NCBI GenBank assembly: GCA_035578175.1
Contig: JAQMRL010000003.1
Location: forward strand, 61,054,672 to 61,118,671
DNA length: 64,000 nt
Direction: 5' to 3'
From: Catonia carolina
Lineage: Eukaryota > Arthropoda > Insecta > Hemiptera > Achilidae
This document shows, piece by piece, positions 1 to 11,174 of the stretch. The position numbers were made by a program, and so were the translations under genes. The notes under the pieces were generated by a model. The model was given only the letters and a program-made list of their open reading frames with translations, was not told where the DNA came from and made no database searches. Each line of letters starts with the position of its first letter. The stretch's first letter is position 1.

Positions 1-472
1 ACTGTACATAACTGAGTGCATAACACAATACTTTCTACAGTTCAGTAGAAAGAATGGTAGGCCTACTGACTAACCTTCCCAAACGACTCCAAACAAATAA
101 AATAATAGATTACAGTCAAACCTCGACTTAATGGACTAGTCGCCTAAATCAGAGGTTCCCAAACTTTTTTTCTCGTAGACCACTTTTAAAATTTTACTGG
201 TTTCGGTGGACCCCCTGCTGCTACATTTCTACTATATTCTCAAAACTCGTCAAAAAATGTGAAGATTAGATCTAACGATGGAAATTTGCGTCGCGGCTGA
301 GTTCCTACCCTAAATTCGGAGTGGTAAAAATAAAAATAAAAATAGTATATTTTCTTGTGTTCTATTTATTAAAATAATATGATTACAGACTTAATAGAAT
401 TAAAATTAAACATTAATAACGTAACGTAACTTCAACAATGCAAATCAACAATTAAAAAAAATAGTTATAATT

Positions 473-2233
473 TTAATGGGAAGGATGTACTTGATGGACT
501 GACAGCAAATTATCAATATTTGGCTTCAGTTTTGAGAGGAATAACCGCAAATCTCCCCGTTCTGTGATGTTCAATCTGCTCCTTTTTTTGTTAATAGGTT
601 TGTAACAACACTAAAACTTTTTTCGACAAGGTATGACGAGGGAAACGCTATCAAAAGTTTTCTCACAATTTCCCACAGCCCAGGATATTTTTCGGGTATT
701 TCTGCTTGCAGCCAGAATGTTTGATAGCCTTTTTTAAATTTCACCTTCAGCTCCTCATTGGTGCTAAGCTCGAGTAGTTCCTCTTGAAATACCACATTCG
801 CCACTTCCGTTTCATCAAATGGATTTATGATCCATGGTGGTATTTCCATCGTCAGAATATCTTCAAATCTATTTTTGAAGTCATCATGCAGGGCATTTAA
901 AAATGTTGAACGTATGTCTGAATATCCTCATCGACATTCTGCCTGTGACAAGTTTGGAAACTGGGAGAATTCGCGCCGACTAATATTTTGCTTCATAAAT
1001 TTCAATTTTCCAAGAAAAGCCGAAATTACACCCTTTGTTTTTATTAAATTTAGCCCCTTGTAACTGTAAGTTAATGTCATTAAATTTTTTGTACAAATCT
1101 GTCAAATACGCGATGTCTGCTTTCAATTTGATCAGGTTTTCTTTTAAATCTGAATCTTTACTTTCCAGAAACTCTAAAACTGATTCAAAAAGTGAGTAAA
1201 ATCTTGTTAAACATGCACCTTTCGACAACCAGCGTACTTCAGTATGTAAGAGCAATCGTTGGAAGTCTTCATCATTTTCGTCGCACAATTGTGCAAATAA
1301 ACGGGTATTTAACACATTGCTTCTTATTTTGTTAACTGCTTTAATTACAAATTGAAGCGATTGGTGCAATCTATTACTCAAATTTTTCGCTACCAGGTGT
1401 TGTCGGTGGATGACACAGTGAATTGCAGTTACTCCTGGTATAATTCTTTTAAGATGGCTTATAAACCCACGATATCGCCCGAATATGGCAGGAGCTCCAT
1501 CTGCTGCCACCGAAATAATGTTTGTAAATGGAATCGATTTTTCTTTAAAAAAATCACTCAGGACATTAAATATTGATTCACCTTTAGTGTCCGTATCCAA
1601 AGTTTTCGCGAATAGCAGCTCTTCATGGATTTCTTTGTCCATAACAAATTGAACATACGCTAATAATAATGCTTCATTACCAGGTAAAGTTGACTCGTCT
1701 AGTTGAATAGAAAAATGAGTTGTTTGCAGATAATTACACAAGAAGCTTTCAATATCAGAGCTCATTTCATCAATACGTCTTTGTACAGTGTTGTTACTCA
1801 AAGGAATTCTTTTGAGTACCTCAAATGGAGGTTTGTGCAGAACAGTTTTTAAAACCTCTTCAACAGCAGGTAAAATTAACTGTTCTCCGATGGTGTGCGG
1901 TTTTCCAGATTTTGCTATAAGCAATGAGATATTGTAAGATGCCCGCAAGCCATCATCGTTACTTTGAGACGTTGAAGCGAACATACTGTGCACGGTGGGT
2001 CTCTTTTCATATTTTTCCTTCAATGTTTGAAAATATTTTAAATCTTTACTTATTTTATCAGGATGACACCTTTTTAGATGATCTTCGAGCTTTGATGGTT
2101 TCATAGAGTCATTGCTCAAAACTTTGTTGCATAAAAGGCATATGGGCAATCGTTTGTCTGCCTTTGATGGAAGAAAACCAAATTTCAAATAATCAACACT
2201 GTACTGTCGACATTTCTTCTTAGATTCAGCCAT
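473..2233 (-). pseudogene. hAT transposase with BED zinc finger, frameshifted
   Basis: The ATG at 2233 opens a 417-aa frame that ends at 980. An N-terminal BED-type finger is seen at C32, C35, H52 and H57. RNase H-like catalytic candidates are D179 (in QLDEST) and D245 (in ADGAPA). The hAT C-terminal dimerisation region continues in other frames: one piece at 571-849 has YPGLWEIVRKLLIAFPSSYL, and the last ~35 codons run to a stop near 473. The frame is lost near 1030-1045, disturbed again near 895-935 (in-frame stop or paired indels), and lost a third time at a 7-T run near 582-588. Full length would be about 585 aa, normal for ZBED5/SCAND3-like hAT transposases. Homology is judged from motifs. 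Confidence 0.85.
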
Positions 2234-3220
2234 GTTTCGTATCAGTTACTTACCTATAAAGAAAAAAAATGTTTGTTTTAGTAATCATAAGGCGATTTTA
2301 ACAGGATATGGCTATTTTAACAGAATAGAATAGGATTAATTAATTATTGCAATGAAAAAACCAAAATGCCGGCGGCAAAACTGATTTTAATTATTAAAAG
2401 CAATAAACCGCTAAAACCCATATAGAGGTTTTCACAAAACGGCTGAATCTATTGTAATGTAATATAAAACAGTTTTTGATTAATTATATTGTGATATATT
2501 TCTGTAAATTGGAAAGAAAATACTTTTAAAGAATATTTTGACATCAAAACTCCGCAATTTTAATGATTTATTTATTACTTTGATGTAGACTACGTTACGA
2601 GTGGTACATAAAGACAAGTACAATTTATGAAAATATTTTTAGTCATTTAGCATCAGCAACTACTAGGGCACTGAAATATGTATAAACATGCAAGTCAATC
2701 ATATATCTCTCCTTTAGTGAATCACCACAGTCGAGTAAATAAATAATTTTATAATAAAAAATACTAAAAGTTTAATCTTTCTCGGCTTTCTGTTCTTTTA
2801 TAGAAGTATCGAATAATGGCCCTGTTCAGTATTTAATTTTTATTACGTACCTACTACACGCAAACATAACAAATATAATATTATTACAATATAAAATAAA
2901 AGTATGTAGCCTATAACAAATAGGCAGGTACTTACTTTTTTCGGCACTGGCAAACACTGACATCGATTCACTCACACTTTTCTTTTCAAAATTCCGGAAA
3001 ATAATGAGTAACGTTTGTTCTTGGCATTCGTATTTATATTGGTGAAGAATCAAACAAGTTCATGCAAGCACAGCACAAGTCGTCTTTCGTCCCTTTGCAC
3101 GCCTGAACAAGCGCGAAGCGTTGCGGGCGGGCGGGCGGCGCTTTGCAAGTCTCGACACGCGTTGTAATGAATATTGAATATGCAAGTTTTTACAAGTAAC
3201 AGTCGCTGACCTTCTTAAAA
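2234..3220. other. hAT 5' non-coding region
   Basis: This AT-rich stretch lies upstream of the transposase start and presumably holds the promoter and leader. The only contrast is a short GC-rich patch at about 3097-3165 with repeated GGGC units. No ORF or RNA gene is recognisable. Confidence 0.5.
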
Positions 3221-3565
3221 TACACTACTCAAAAAAATTAAGGGAGGTTTTAAAAAAAGGAAATTAAAGCTAAATAAACAGGCTATCTGATCCATATGCC
3301 GGCCTAAATGAAAAAATTTTTTTCAAGCCCGTGGACTAAAAAAAAAGCAAAAAATTTGCGAAATTATTTTTTCGCGCTATCAGTTAGGATTGCACGAGAA
3401 CCGTAGCTCCTAAAAAGTTTTAGCCAAAAAAATCTAAATTAGAATCTTAATGCTTCAAAATGCTTTTTTAAAGTTTCAATACAACCATTTTTCACCGAAA
3501 TACAGCCTGTCAAAAATCACCGAAAAATTTGGAATTTTTTTTGCTCCCTTTTTTTGAGTAGTGTA
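3221..3565. mobile_element. Tc1/mariner-like MITE nested in the hAT
   Basis: TACACTACTCAAAAAAA at 3221 is mirrored by the inverse of TTTTTTTGAGTAGTGTA ending at 3565. The terminal TA on both sides fits a TA target duplication. At 345 bp it is non-coding and rich in A and T runs. It lies between the hAT promoter region and the hAT right terminus, so it is younger than the hAT insertion. Confidence 0.75.
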
Positions 3566-4322
3566 TTATATATGCCTACATTGATAGGTAAAGCTAAGCA
3601 AATATTTTTGTTCTTTACTATCGAAACCAGATAAATTTTCGTGGATCCCCACTTACAACTTGTGAACCCCCATTTTCTTTTCACGCCAACGTAGACCCCC
3701 GTCAAGTCTCCCGTGAACCCCTGGGGGTCCACCTGGACCACTTTGGGAATCTGGGGCCTAAATAAATAAAACGATTCGAACATTACACAAATCTAAGGGA
3801 TGTTAATTTTTGTGAAGAAAAATTACCACTAATAGTTTTTGATATTCGTAACTAATTATATACGCACGATGGATATTATACGAAGTGTTGGAATCGCTAC
3901 TATCATTTTAAAAATCTACATTTTACCCGCCCAATAGAAAATTTCACTGTTTTGCAACTGTATTCCTACTGAGAATTGCAATTTAATACCTAATTAAAAT
4001 TAAAAACAAAATCACCATTAGCTTACTATTCAGTAGTATTGTATTTGTAAAAGCATACAAAATACAATCAGTGTTTTAACTGGTGAATTATTAAATTGTT
4101 TTATTGTATGACGCTTTGCAGCTCTTCCTGTAACATAAATTCTGAAAGTTACAGCTTTTTGAAAGTTGTATGATAAGAAAGGCTACAGGGAAATCTAATG
4201 TTTACTTTAACACATTATAGAAACATATGTGACTGATTGTGTTGACACTGAATTCCTTAATTACTTTCAATTTAACAAACATCGGTATCCTCCAATTAGT
4301 CCGTTAAATTGAGCATTTACTG

Positions 4323-5004
4323 TAGTTAATTTTACCATCACAATTTTTTCCAAAATTAAAAATTATGTAACTCCATTTAAGTTAACAAAAATGTTACTCA
4401 GAGGTCTAAGCTCTCCTAGATTGAAAGCAGTTTTGAAATCGTACATAAAATTTATGAAATTTTCTTGTACAAGCAAATGTTACTTTTTTATAGTAACATT
4501 AGTAAAAACTTTAGAAAGTAAAAATAATTTATTAGAGGGAAAAAGTGAAGCTAAGAGAGGTTGATAAGAATTCTCAGAAGAATTAGTAATATTAAAATTG
4601 GTTTTATGCAGGGTGATGACCGGTCACCTGTTAACTGTGTGTACGGTAATGGAAAATGGAAGTTGCTAAAAAAGATTGTTAAACCTAATACACTTTAGAG
4701 GATCAAAGAATGACATCAAGATCAGTTGTTTTGTTTATCCAGACAACCTTTAACTTTAAATATGATAATCAACGAAAAGTGGGAGTACAGATTTCCTTCA
4801 TGAAACCCAGTACATAACAAACATGAAAGTAGCCATGTGTCAATTGAAGAAAAAGTACGAGAAAATTGGAGAATTTGATAGCTTCAAGTAGCTATACCTT
4901 GGGGAGATAATATAGCACGAGACTAGCAGAGGGAAGTAAACAACGGTGTGTGAGGATAGATGGCCACTGCACTTCAAAGAACTAACAATGTGTTTTTAAG
5001 AAGT
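4323..5004. other. No recognisable feature
   Basis: AT-rich single-copy-looking sequence with no ORF, repeat terminus or RNA gene that I can support. Confidence 0.4.
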
Positions 5005-5165
5005 CACTCTCAAGACAAGTCAAGATCAGATGTTGTAATAGTATATTAAAGTCTGCGTGTCTGTATACTATTGAGTACCTTAGAATGACTGGTGGACGTT
5101 GCTAAGAAAAGCAGAGAAATTTGAAAGAGAGATCCTCCAGAAGGTAATGGAACAGTAGCCCTAGA
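5005..5165 (+). pseudogene. LINE reverse-transcriptase C-terminal scrap
   Basis: One plus-strand reading resembles the K..C/HYNS..KSACLY..EYLRM segment that follows the RT domain in RTE/CR1-type insect LINEs. Frameshifts follow immediately. Similar protein scraps occur at 32.85 kb and 34.4 kb, which supports the reading, but the match here is short. Confidence 0.35.
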
Positions 5166-5212
5166 CAGAGGCTTGTAGATGATGATTTTGGTTGCGGAGA
5201 GGACTGAAGAGT

Positions 5213-5345
5213 TTTCTTTTTGATTTTATGTCAGACTATTACATTCTGGCATTAGGGCTAGTAAAGGGTGATTGATGAAAACCAGCAATGAAAAAGTGCC
5301 AGCCTGACCAAGAATTGAACTCGGGACCCGCAGCATATTAGGTGG
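5213..5345 (-). mobile_element. tRNA-headed SINE, copy 1
   Basis: On the minus strand a B-box-like GAGTTCAATTC (about 5312-5325) is followed by a body and a tail resembling the copies at 5519, 27211, 36866 and 62773. The A-box end is degraded. Confidence 0.5.
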
Positions 5346-5518
5346 TATTCAACTTGTATTTTTTGTACAGAGGGAGCTGAAGCCTCTCACCTCTCAGGCT
5401 TTGTGCCTAAGAGCAAGTAAAAAGGAATAAAAGAACAGTACAAGAAAAACAAAATATTAATGGAGGTGATCAGGAGACAAAAATAAAAATTCTTCAGACA
5501 ACTAAATAAAATGGAAGA

Positions 5519-5695
5519 CAAACTTTTTTGTTTGTTCTACGTCTGATTGTTTTGCACATTAATCCTAATGGAGATGATGATGGGTGATAGATAAAAATGA
5601 TTGATGAAAAAATGTCAAGCCTGACCGACAATTGAACTCGGGACCACTGGCTTAAAAGCCAGTTGTGCTGACCAGTACTCCACGGGCCCGCAAAA
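5519..5695 (-). mobile_element. tRNA-headed SINE, copy 2
   Basis: The minus strand shows a fairly complete tRNA-like head: an A-box-like TGGTCAGCACAACTGG, an anticodon-arm palindrome CTGGCTTTTAAGCCAG, and B-box GAGTTCAATTG. A non-tRNA body ends in a CAATCAGACG-type tail. The body closely matches the copy at 5213. Confidence 0.6.
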
Positions 5696-6001
5696 TGGTC
5701 GCCAGGAAACGTTTTAAGATACTGAACAATAGTACTAAGGTGTCGGATAAAAAGGTTTAAAGTAGTCAGAGAGGATATTGGGAAATTTGGATTAAAACGA
5801 GAAAACTTAATGGATCGAACCAAGTTCAGATTACATACTGATTGCTGACTTTAAGGGTTTCCATGAAGAACAAAAGGAGAACACTGAAGGACGGAAGAAA
5901 AGAGAAAAGCCTTGAGTGAAATATGCTGAGAGTGTGGGCTGCAAAAAAAGCTTCCAGAAATGTCTAAAATTACTTTATGTGGTCTAAAGTAGCCATAAAA
6001 G

Positions 6002-6789
6002 AAAAAATCTGGTGTGAAACACTCACACATCTTTCTCTTGCCAATGCAAACAATTAACAATAAACCTAACATAGTAATAAAACATTAGAAATAAACAAAA
6101 AACTAACCTCAATAAACATAACCTAATTTTAATCATGAGTGAAAGATGCAAAATGAAAATCAACCTCAGTTTGGCTTAAAATACGGAAAATCACTCTTTC
6201 ACGCTAAACTAGGCTCTGTAGAGAAAAATGCTTCAAATAAAAGTTGTAGATCTTTTAATTTCCTATAAATTTGGTTATATACTCTTTTGTCGTAAAATGC
6301 ATACTAAGGCAAAGATCTTTAAAAAAATCGATTTTTCACTTGTTTTGGTGAGAAAAAAAACAGAAAATCGCTAATTACCGCTAAACTAAGCGTTATCCAA
6401 AGAAAGGTTTGGAATAAAAATTGTAGGATTTTAAATTCTCTACAACTTTTATTATATAAATTTTTTGCTAAAATGCATATTAGGCCTAAAGCCGCAATCT
6501 TAAAAAATTTTTTTTACGAGAAAACAGCCTTCCCAAGGAATTCAGCAGACATGGCACCTACCCTATCTTATAGAGCATAAAAAATTTAGTAAATGAGTTG
6601 ATTTTTAAAAAAATCGTAGGACCAGTTTTTGAGAAAATCGTAAAAAAGTTAAAAATTACACGAATAAACAACAACTTCCGGTTGACCGATTTTGATGAAA
6701 ATGTTCGTTCGGGTCCGGTAGTGGTATGTAACTTAACAAATTTCAAGTTCGTACGATGTTCCGTTCTTGAGATATTCTGTATACATACA

Positions 6790-6824
<35 letters not shown>

Positions 6825-7034
6825 GCACGCACACACACACGCGCGCGCGCGCGCGCGCACGCACATACACGCACATACACACACACACAGACCAAATGCT
6901 AAAAACATGTTTTTTGGGTTCAGGGGGTCTGAAAAGGTGTAGATCTGGTGAAAACTCGATTTCGAAAAATTGACATGAAAACAATACTTTCCTTCCTCCT
7001 ATATTATATTCATATAGGCAAGAGAAAGTAAAAA
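6002..7034 (-). mobile_element. Family A element, near full length
   Basis: This is the best reverse copy of a ~1-kb family found at least ten times in the window. One end reads TCTGGTGTGAAACACTCACA followed by CTTTCTCTTGCC; the other ends GGCAAGAGAAAGTAAAAA. The motif ACTTTCTCTTGCC and its complement therefore sit near both termini. Conserved internal blocks include GCTAATTACCGCTAAACTAA and a self-complementary AAAGTTGTAG/CTACAACTTT pair. No protein is encoded. The class is unknown: it could be a TIR element of unusual design. Confidence 0.75.
6785..6890. repeat. CA/CG microsatellite inside family A
   Basis: Alternating purine-pyrimidine tract: (CA)n, then ACGC units, then a run of GC dinucleotides, then CA again. 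Open frames of alternating V/C or T/H across it are low-complexity artefacts. The same internal site carries a microsatellite in the other family A copies. Confidence 0.9.
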
Positions 7035-8429
7035 TAAAGGAGGATAATATTATTTGAGACTGTACTACTATTAGTTGCACAGAACATGTAGTTAATGCGA
7101 TAACCACTAGATGGTGGTAGAAGTAGGAATATAACAGACTAGCTAAAATGCCCGTTCTTCGAGCGGTTTTCTTGGTGCTGTGTACAGTCTGTTGTTGTAC
7201 CAAGTTCGACCCCTGTCAGGTCTGATATTCTTTTATCATTCATTGTTATCTATTCGTACCTCCTTTCACCGTCAGCATTATTATGAATGACAAAACAAAA
7301 CAGTTAGACGTAAAATAAAAGTGAGATCTAGGTGTTTTTAAATCAAAATACGCAGCTCTTTATTATTTTCAGAAGCGTAGTTAATTATTTTACATAAATA
7401 AATAAATTTACTATTTATATAGAGCAATGAAAATGGATGTTTTGAAGTTTAACTCACACAAATCTGTGTGTTATGTAACTGTAGGTAATTTAATTATTCG
7501 CTACAGAGCAATAAAAATTGAAATGAAAGGTAAATCACAATTGGAACACTCCGCGATGGTTAACTATTAAGGTGACTGTCTTTCGTTTTTGACAATGTGA
7601 CCGATGACGGGTGTGTCGTGTAAGGTTAGGCAGTGGTGGAAGGGGCAGGGTACAGAGCTTTGGAATAAATACCAGCGGCACGTAGACAGACCTATGTTTA
7701 TTGTTCTGTTTATTTCGTTTTCTAAAATATTGCTGTTTATTTTTATAAAATTGGTAATATCTCCATTAAGTTATTATGCATGAAAATGAAAAGCTTTACA
7801 TAATCAAACTTATTTGCCTTGAAATGTTTCGTAATTTAGATTAGGCTATATAATAATTTTTGATAGATTGACTTTTAATGGAAATATTTGCAGTTTTATG
7901 TTTACCTCTCCCATCCCTTTGTGATATTAACAAAAATTATAGCCTATTTTCATTTCGATAATGTCCAAAACCTAAATAACGAAATTTACTGAATTTAGTT
8001 CAGCGGTTCTTGCGTGATGCCGTAACATACAAACAGACAAACAGATAAACAGACAAAAATTCAGCTGAACTTATTTTCGGTGATTACTTAGTAGATTTGG
8101 CGTAGAAACAAAATTTGGGGCATTTTGAAAAATTGTACAGACAAAATCACAATTTTATATATATAGATGAGCTGTGTATATCGTTAGGTATTTTAGGTAT
8201 TTTATTAATTTAAAAGATCTTACACTACATTTTCATAAATAAACTCAAACAGTTATAAAAACAGTTTTTGTACTAAAATTGTTAGGAAAACAATTTTGTA
8301 CTATTATTAAAGAATTTATAATATTTGCTATAATTAATTTCTAAAATAAAACTGAGTTTAACTGTATCGTTTGGGTGTACATGTTCATTGAGTAAGTTTA
8401 TGGTAATGAAATATTTTCTTTCTCATCAT
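7035..8429. other. Intergenic; possible LINE tail
   Basis: No ORF. At about 7985-8165, TTCAGCGGTTCTTGCGTGATGC, an ACAAACAGACAAACAGATAA run and a terminal TATATATAGAT resemble the 3' tails of RTE-type LINEs. At 7145-7215 a B-box-like AAGTTCGACCCCT suggests a weak SINE head. Both calls are tentative. Confidence 0.3.
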
Positions 8430-8690
8430 CATCCCTCTTTCAAGTTTCCTTGTGTTCAGGCAGAACTCCTCAGTACCTCTCTCTTTTGCTGAATCTTCTC
8501 TCCTCCATTGCTTTCTTGGCATTGCATCTCTTTCCCAAGTCATTAATAACTGAACCCATCCACTTCACTCTTGGCTTACCCCTTAGTCTGTTACTCTCCA
8601 TTTCTAAATACAGCATCCTTTCAGGCAATCTTCCATCCTACTTACGTGACCAATTCATCGTGGTTTTCTCTGTCCAATTCTTCCATGGTT
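8430..8690 (-). pseudogene. LINE 3'-terminal coding fragment
   Basis: The minus strand reads a stretch with RLPERMLYLEMESNRLRGKP then RVKWMGSVINDLGK, the basic RGRP..RWxDxV..DL segment found near the end of many insect LINE polyproteins. It is followed by a degraded, stop-containing tail. No RT core is attached. Confidence 0.5.
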
Positions 8691-8899
8691 ACTATACTAG
8701 ACAATAGCGCTCACGCGCAGCTGCTGTGAGATATAAGATGACGTAGTTGGTCCCCAGCAACTCGGCCGGTGCGTAGTGACGGAAGGATTTTTGCATTGTT
8801 TTTACAAACATAGCTTGTTTAGGTATAGTAAAGTTATTGGCAAATAACCCAAGTCCCTCATGCGCAAACACAGATATAACTTCTTTCATTAGAAAAATT

Positions 8900-9733
8900 A
8901 AAAAATCTGGTGTGAAACACTCACACGACTTTCTCTTCTTGCCAATGCAAATAATGAAAAATAAAACCTAACATTAGTAATAAAACATTAGAAATAAACA
9001 AAAAACTAACCTCAATAAAGATAACCTTATTTTAATCGAGTGAAAGACGCAAAATGAAAATCAACCTGTTTCGCTTAAAAATACGGAAAATTACTTTTTC
9101 ACGCTAAATTAGCATCTGTAGAGAAGAATGCTCTGAATAAAAGTTGTAGATCTTTCAATTTCCTATAAATTTGATTATACACTTTTGTCGTAAAACGCAT
9201 AATAAGGTTGAAATCGTAAAAAATCGATTTTTTACACGATTTCGTGAGAAAAAAAACCGAAAATCGCTAATTACCGCTAAACTAAGCGTTATACAAAAAA
9301 ATGTTTGAACAAAAGTTGTAGGATTTTAAATTCACTACAACTTTTATTATATACCTTTTTGCGCTAAAATGTATATTTAAAGCCGCAATTTGAAAAAAAA
9401 AATTTTTACGTGCAAACAACCTCTCCAAAAATTTCAGCAGAAATGGCGTCTACCCTATCTTGTAGAGCATAAAAAATTGAGTAAATCAGACGATTTTTTA
9501 AAAAATCGTAGGAGCCGTTTTTGAGGAAATCACAAAAAAGTTAAAAATTACACGAATAAACTACTACTTCCGGTTAAACGATTTTGATGAAAATGTTCGT
9601 GTCGGGTCCGGTAGTTGTGTCTAACTTAAGTTTCAAGTTTCAAGTTCGTACGATGATGAAAAATTGATTTCGAAAAATCGACATGAAAACAATACTTTTC
9701 TTCCTATATATTCAGGCAAGAAGAAGTAAAAAC
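8900..9733 (-). mobile_element. Family A copy, internally deleted
   Basis: It starts with AAAAATCTGGTGTGAAACAC at 8901 and carries the family body. Around 9655 it jumps from TTCGTACGATG directly to the GAAAAATTGATTTCG block, losing the microsatellite segment. It ends GGCAAGAAGAAGTAAAAAC. Confidence 0.7.
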
Positions 9734-9828
9734 AAATTTTGTAATTTTCCCATTGCCTTTGTGAAAACATGTTTTCTTAGTATGGCCTTTATTAATTACT
9801 TCGATATTACTTTATTATTCCGATTACT

Positions 9829-9963
9829 TACGATATTCCGTTCCGCACGGACTGACGGACGCATGCGCGCACACACACAAACCAATCACTAGAAACCTAT
9901 TTTTGGTTCACGGGACCTGAAAATGTGTATTTCCGGTAAAAACTGTACCGAAGAGAAAGTAAA
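9829..9963 (-). mobile_element. Family A fragment with microsatellite
   Basis: It carries the CGATATTCCGTTC block, a short GCGCGCACACACACA tract, the AACCAATCACTAGAAAC block and an AAGAGAAAGTAAA end. It may be the missing part of the neighbouring copy displaced by rearrangement. A further 3' scrap in forward orientation lies at 10018-10056. Confidence 0.55.
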
Positions 9964-10056
9964 CAGTAATTTTACTACTTATTACCTATAGGCTACTGTT
10001 GATAAAAATTGATCTTTTTTACATTGGCAAGAGAAAATATGAGTTTTTCACATTAG

Positions 10057-10774
10057 ATTATTTTTTATAAAAGAAGGACTAACAACGATCTGTAAGTGAA
10101 AAAAAGTGATTACAGTCTATAAGAAAAGAAAAAAGAAAAGTTGATAGTCCTTGCACATTCGTTATTGAATTTACACTGACGTTCATTAGCAGTGATAGCT
10201 GGGTAACTACACAACTCATTCTTAAGTTTTTAGCCTAACCTTACTTACCTACCAAACTCATTCTCCCACACCTAATCTCTTCTGATAATTTACTACTTTG
10301 TCACAGCACCAAAGAACATTTTCTGAGCACTATTGAAATAATTAATCTCTCTGTTACATTTAATTGTTCAATGTGTTACTTTTTTGTGTTTAGTTTAAAA
10401 CAAGGAGATCATGTGGTACGCACAAATACAAACACGCGTGCAGACTCACGTACATAGATTAACCTGTTTAAAATCGTACTTAAAACACGATTTCTTTAGA
10501 TTTCATTAAAATATATTATGTTCAGTGGTAAAGTTCATAGTAATTAGCAGAGAGCAGGTGAATGGATGTCTCCTTTATGTCAACCAGACACTGACAGAGT
10601 ACAGATTGTTACCTGGAAACCATGATAAACGAACAATGGGACAATACACAGGAAATATAATACAATATAGGCAAGGTAAGATCAGTATTTAATAAGATGG
10701 GTCTTATTTTTAAGAGCTGCAACCTTACTAAGCTCCAATTACAAGTTTACGAAGCTCCAAGATTTTGGGCATGT
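10057..10774. other. No recognisable feature
   Basis: AT-rich intergenic sequence. I see no ORF over 60 codons, terminal repeat or RNA motif. Confidence 0.4.
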
Positions 10775-11161
10775 TGTTTGTTGTTTAGGTCAACAGCCGA
10801 AAGACTGGTTTGAACCTCTAGAGGCTTTACTAAGTAAAAACGAGGAGTTGAGGTGGCCTTCTTCACTGAGTTGAAAGAGTATGCTTGTTAGGATGCCAGG
10901 TCCTCCGAAAAGCACTCACTTTCCACCCTGCCCAACACCTTCACTTCATTCACCACAGGGTCTGGCTGTATAGTGAAATTCATTACTTTCAGAGGAGATA
11001 ACTCTGACTAGTGTGTTTTACACCTCTACCTGTTCTGTTCTTAACTAGTTCAGTCGTATAATTGGCTGACTATGTAATAAGAAACAGAACTATTTTTTGT
11101 AGCCCTGAAACCAACAGATCGGGTGTAATTAATTTAACACGCCACCTGCCCGTTATGGACA
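10775..11161 (+). mobile_element. Family B SINE-like element, tandem copy 1
   Basis: It starts TTGTTGTTTAGGTCAACAGC, with the palindromic AACCTCTAGAGG block, the GATAACTCTGACTAGTGT block and the CACCTGCCCGTTATGGACA end. It is almost contiguous with a second copy. The flanks ATTTTGGGCATGT (left) and ATTCTGGACATGT (middle) look like a duplicated target. Confidence 0.7.
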
Positions 11162-11174
11162 AAATTCTGGACAT

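Larger units (their letters stand above)
150..3755 (-). mobile_element. hAT element (ZBED/Buster-Charlie-like), 3.6 kb
   Basis: A perfect 8-bp target duplication GCCTAAAT lies at 142-149 and 3756-3763. Termini are CAGAGGTTCCCAAAC at the left and, read inward, CCCAGATTCCCAAAG at the right, both of hAT type. Subterminal GGTGGACCCCC/GGGGGTCCACC motifs are complementary. It encodes a BED-finger transposase on the minus strand (473-2233) that is now broken, so this copy is non-functional. It landed in the left terminal repeat of a pogo-like MITE and was itself hit by a small MITE at 3221-3565. Confidence 0.85.
113..4322. mobile_element. pogo/Tigger-like MITE, split by a hAT insertion
   Basis: TA dinucleotides flank both ends (111-112 and 4323-4324). 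Left terminus CAGTCAAACCTCGACTTAAT (113-132) pairs with the inverted right terminus CAGTAAATGCTCAATTTAAC (4303-4322); about 20 of the first 26 positions agree. Removing the hAT at 150-3755 and one target duplication leaves an element of about 0.6 kb. No transposase remnant is visible in 3764-4322, so it looks like a non-autonomous derivative. Class assignment rests on the TA duplication and the CAGT..CTCG..TTAA terminus style. Confidence 0.6.

Noticed and set aside
6002..7034. Helitron identity for family A because of the GTGTGA..TCACAC hairpin near one end
   Set aside because: No CTRR terminus, no TC start, and the ends share an inverted ACTTTCTCTTGCC motif.
6558..7203. Several 110-156 codon open frames on both strands over the CA/CG tract
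   Set aside because: They translate to alternating V/C, T/H or A/R residues from a microsatellite; low-complexity artefacts.
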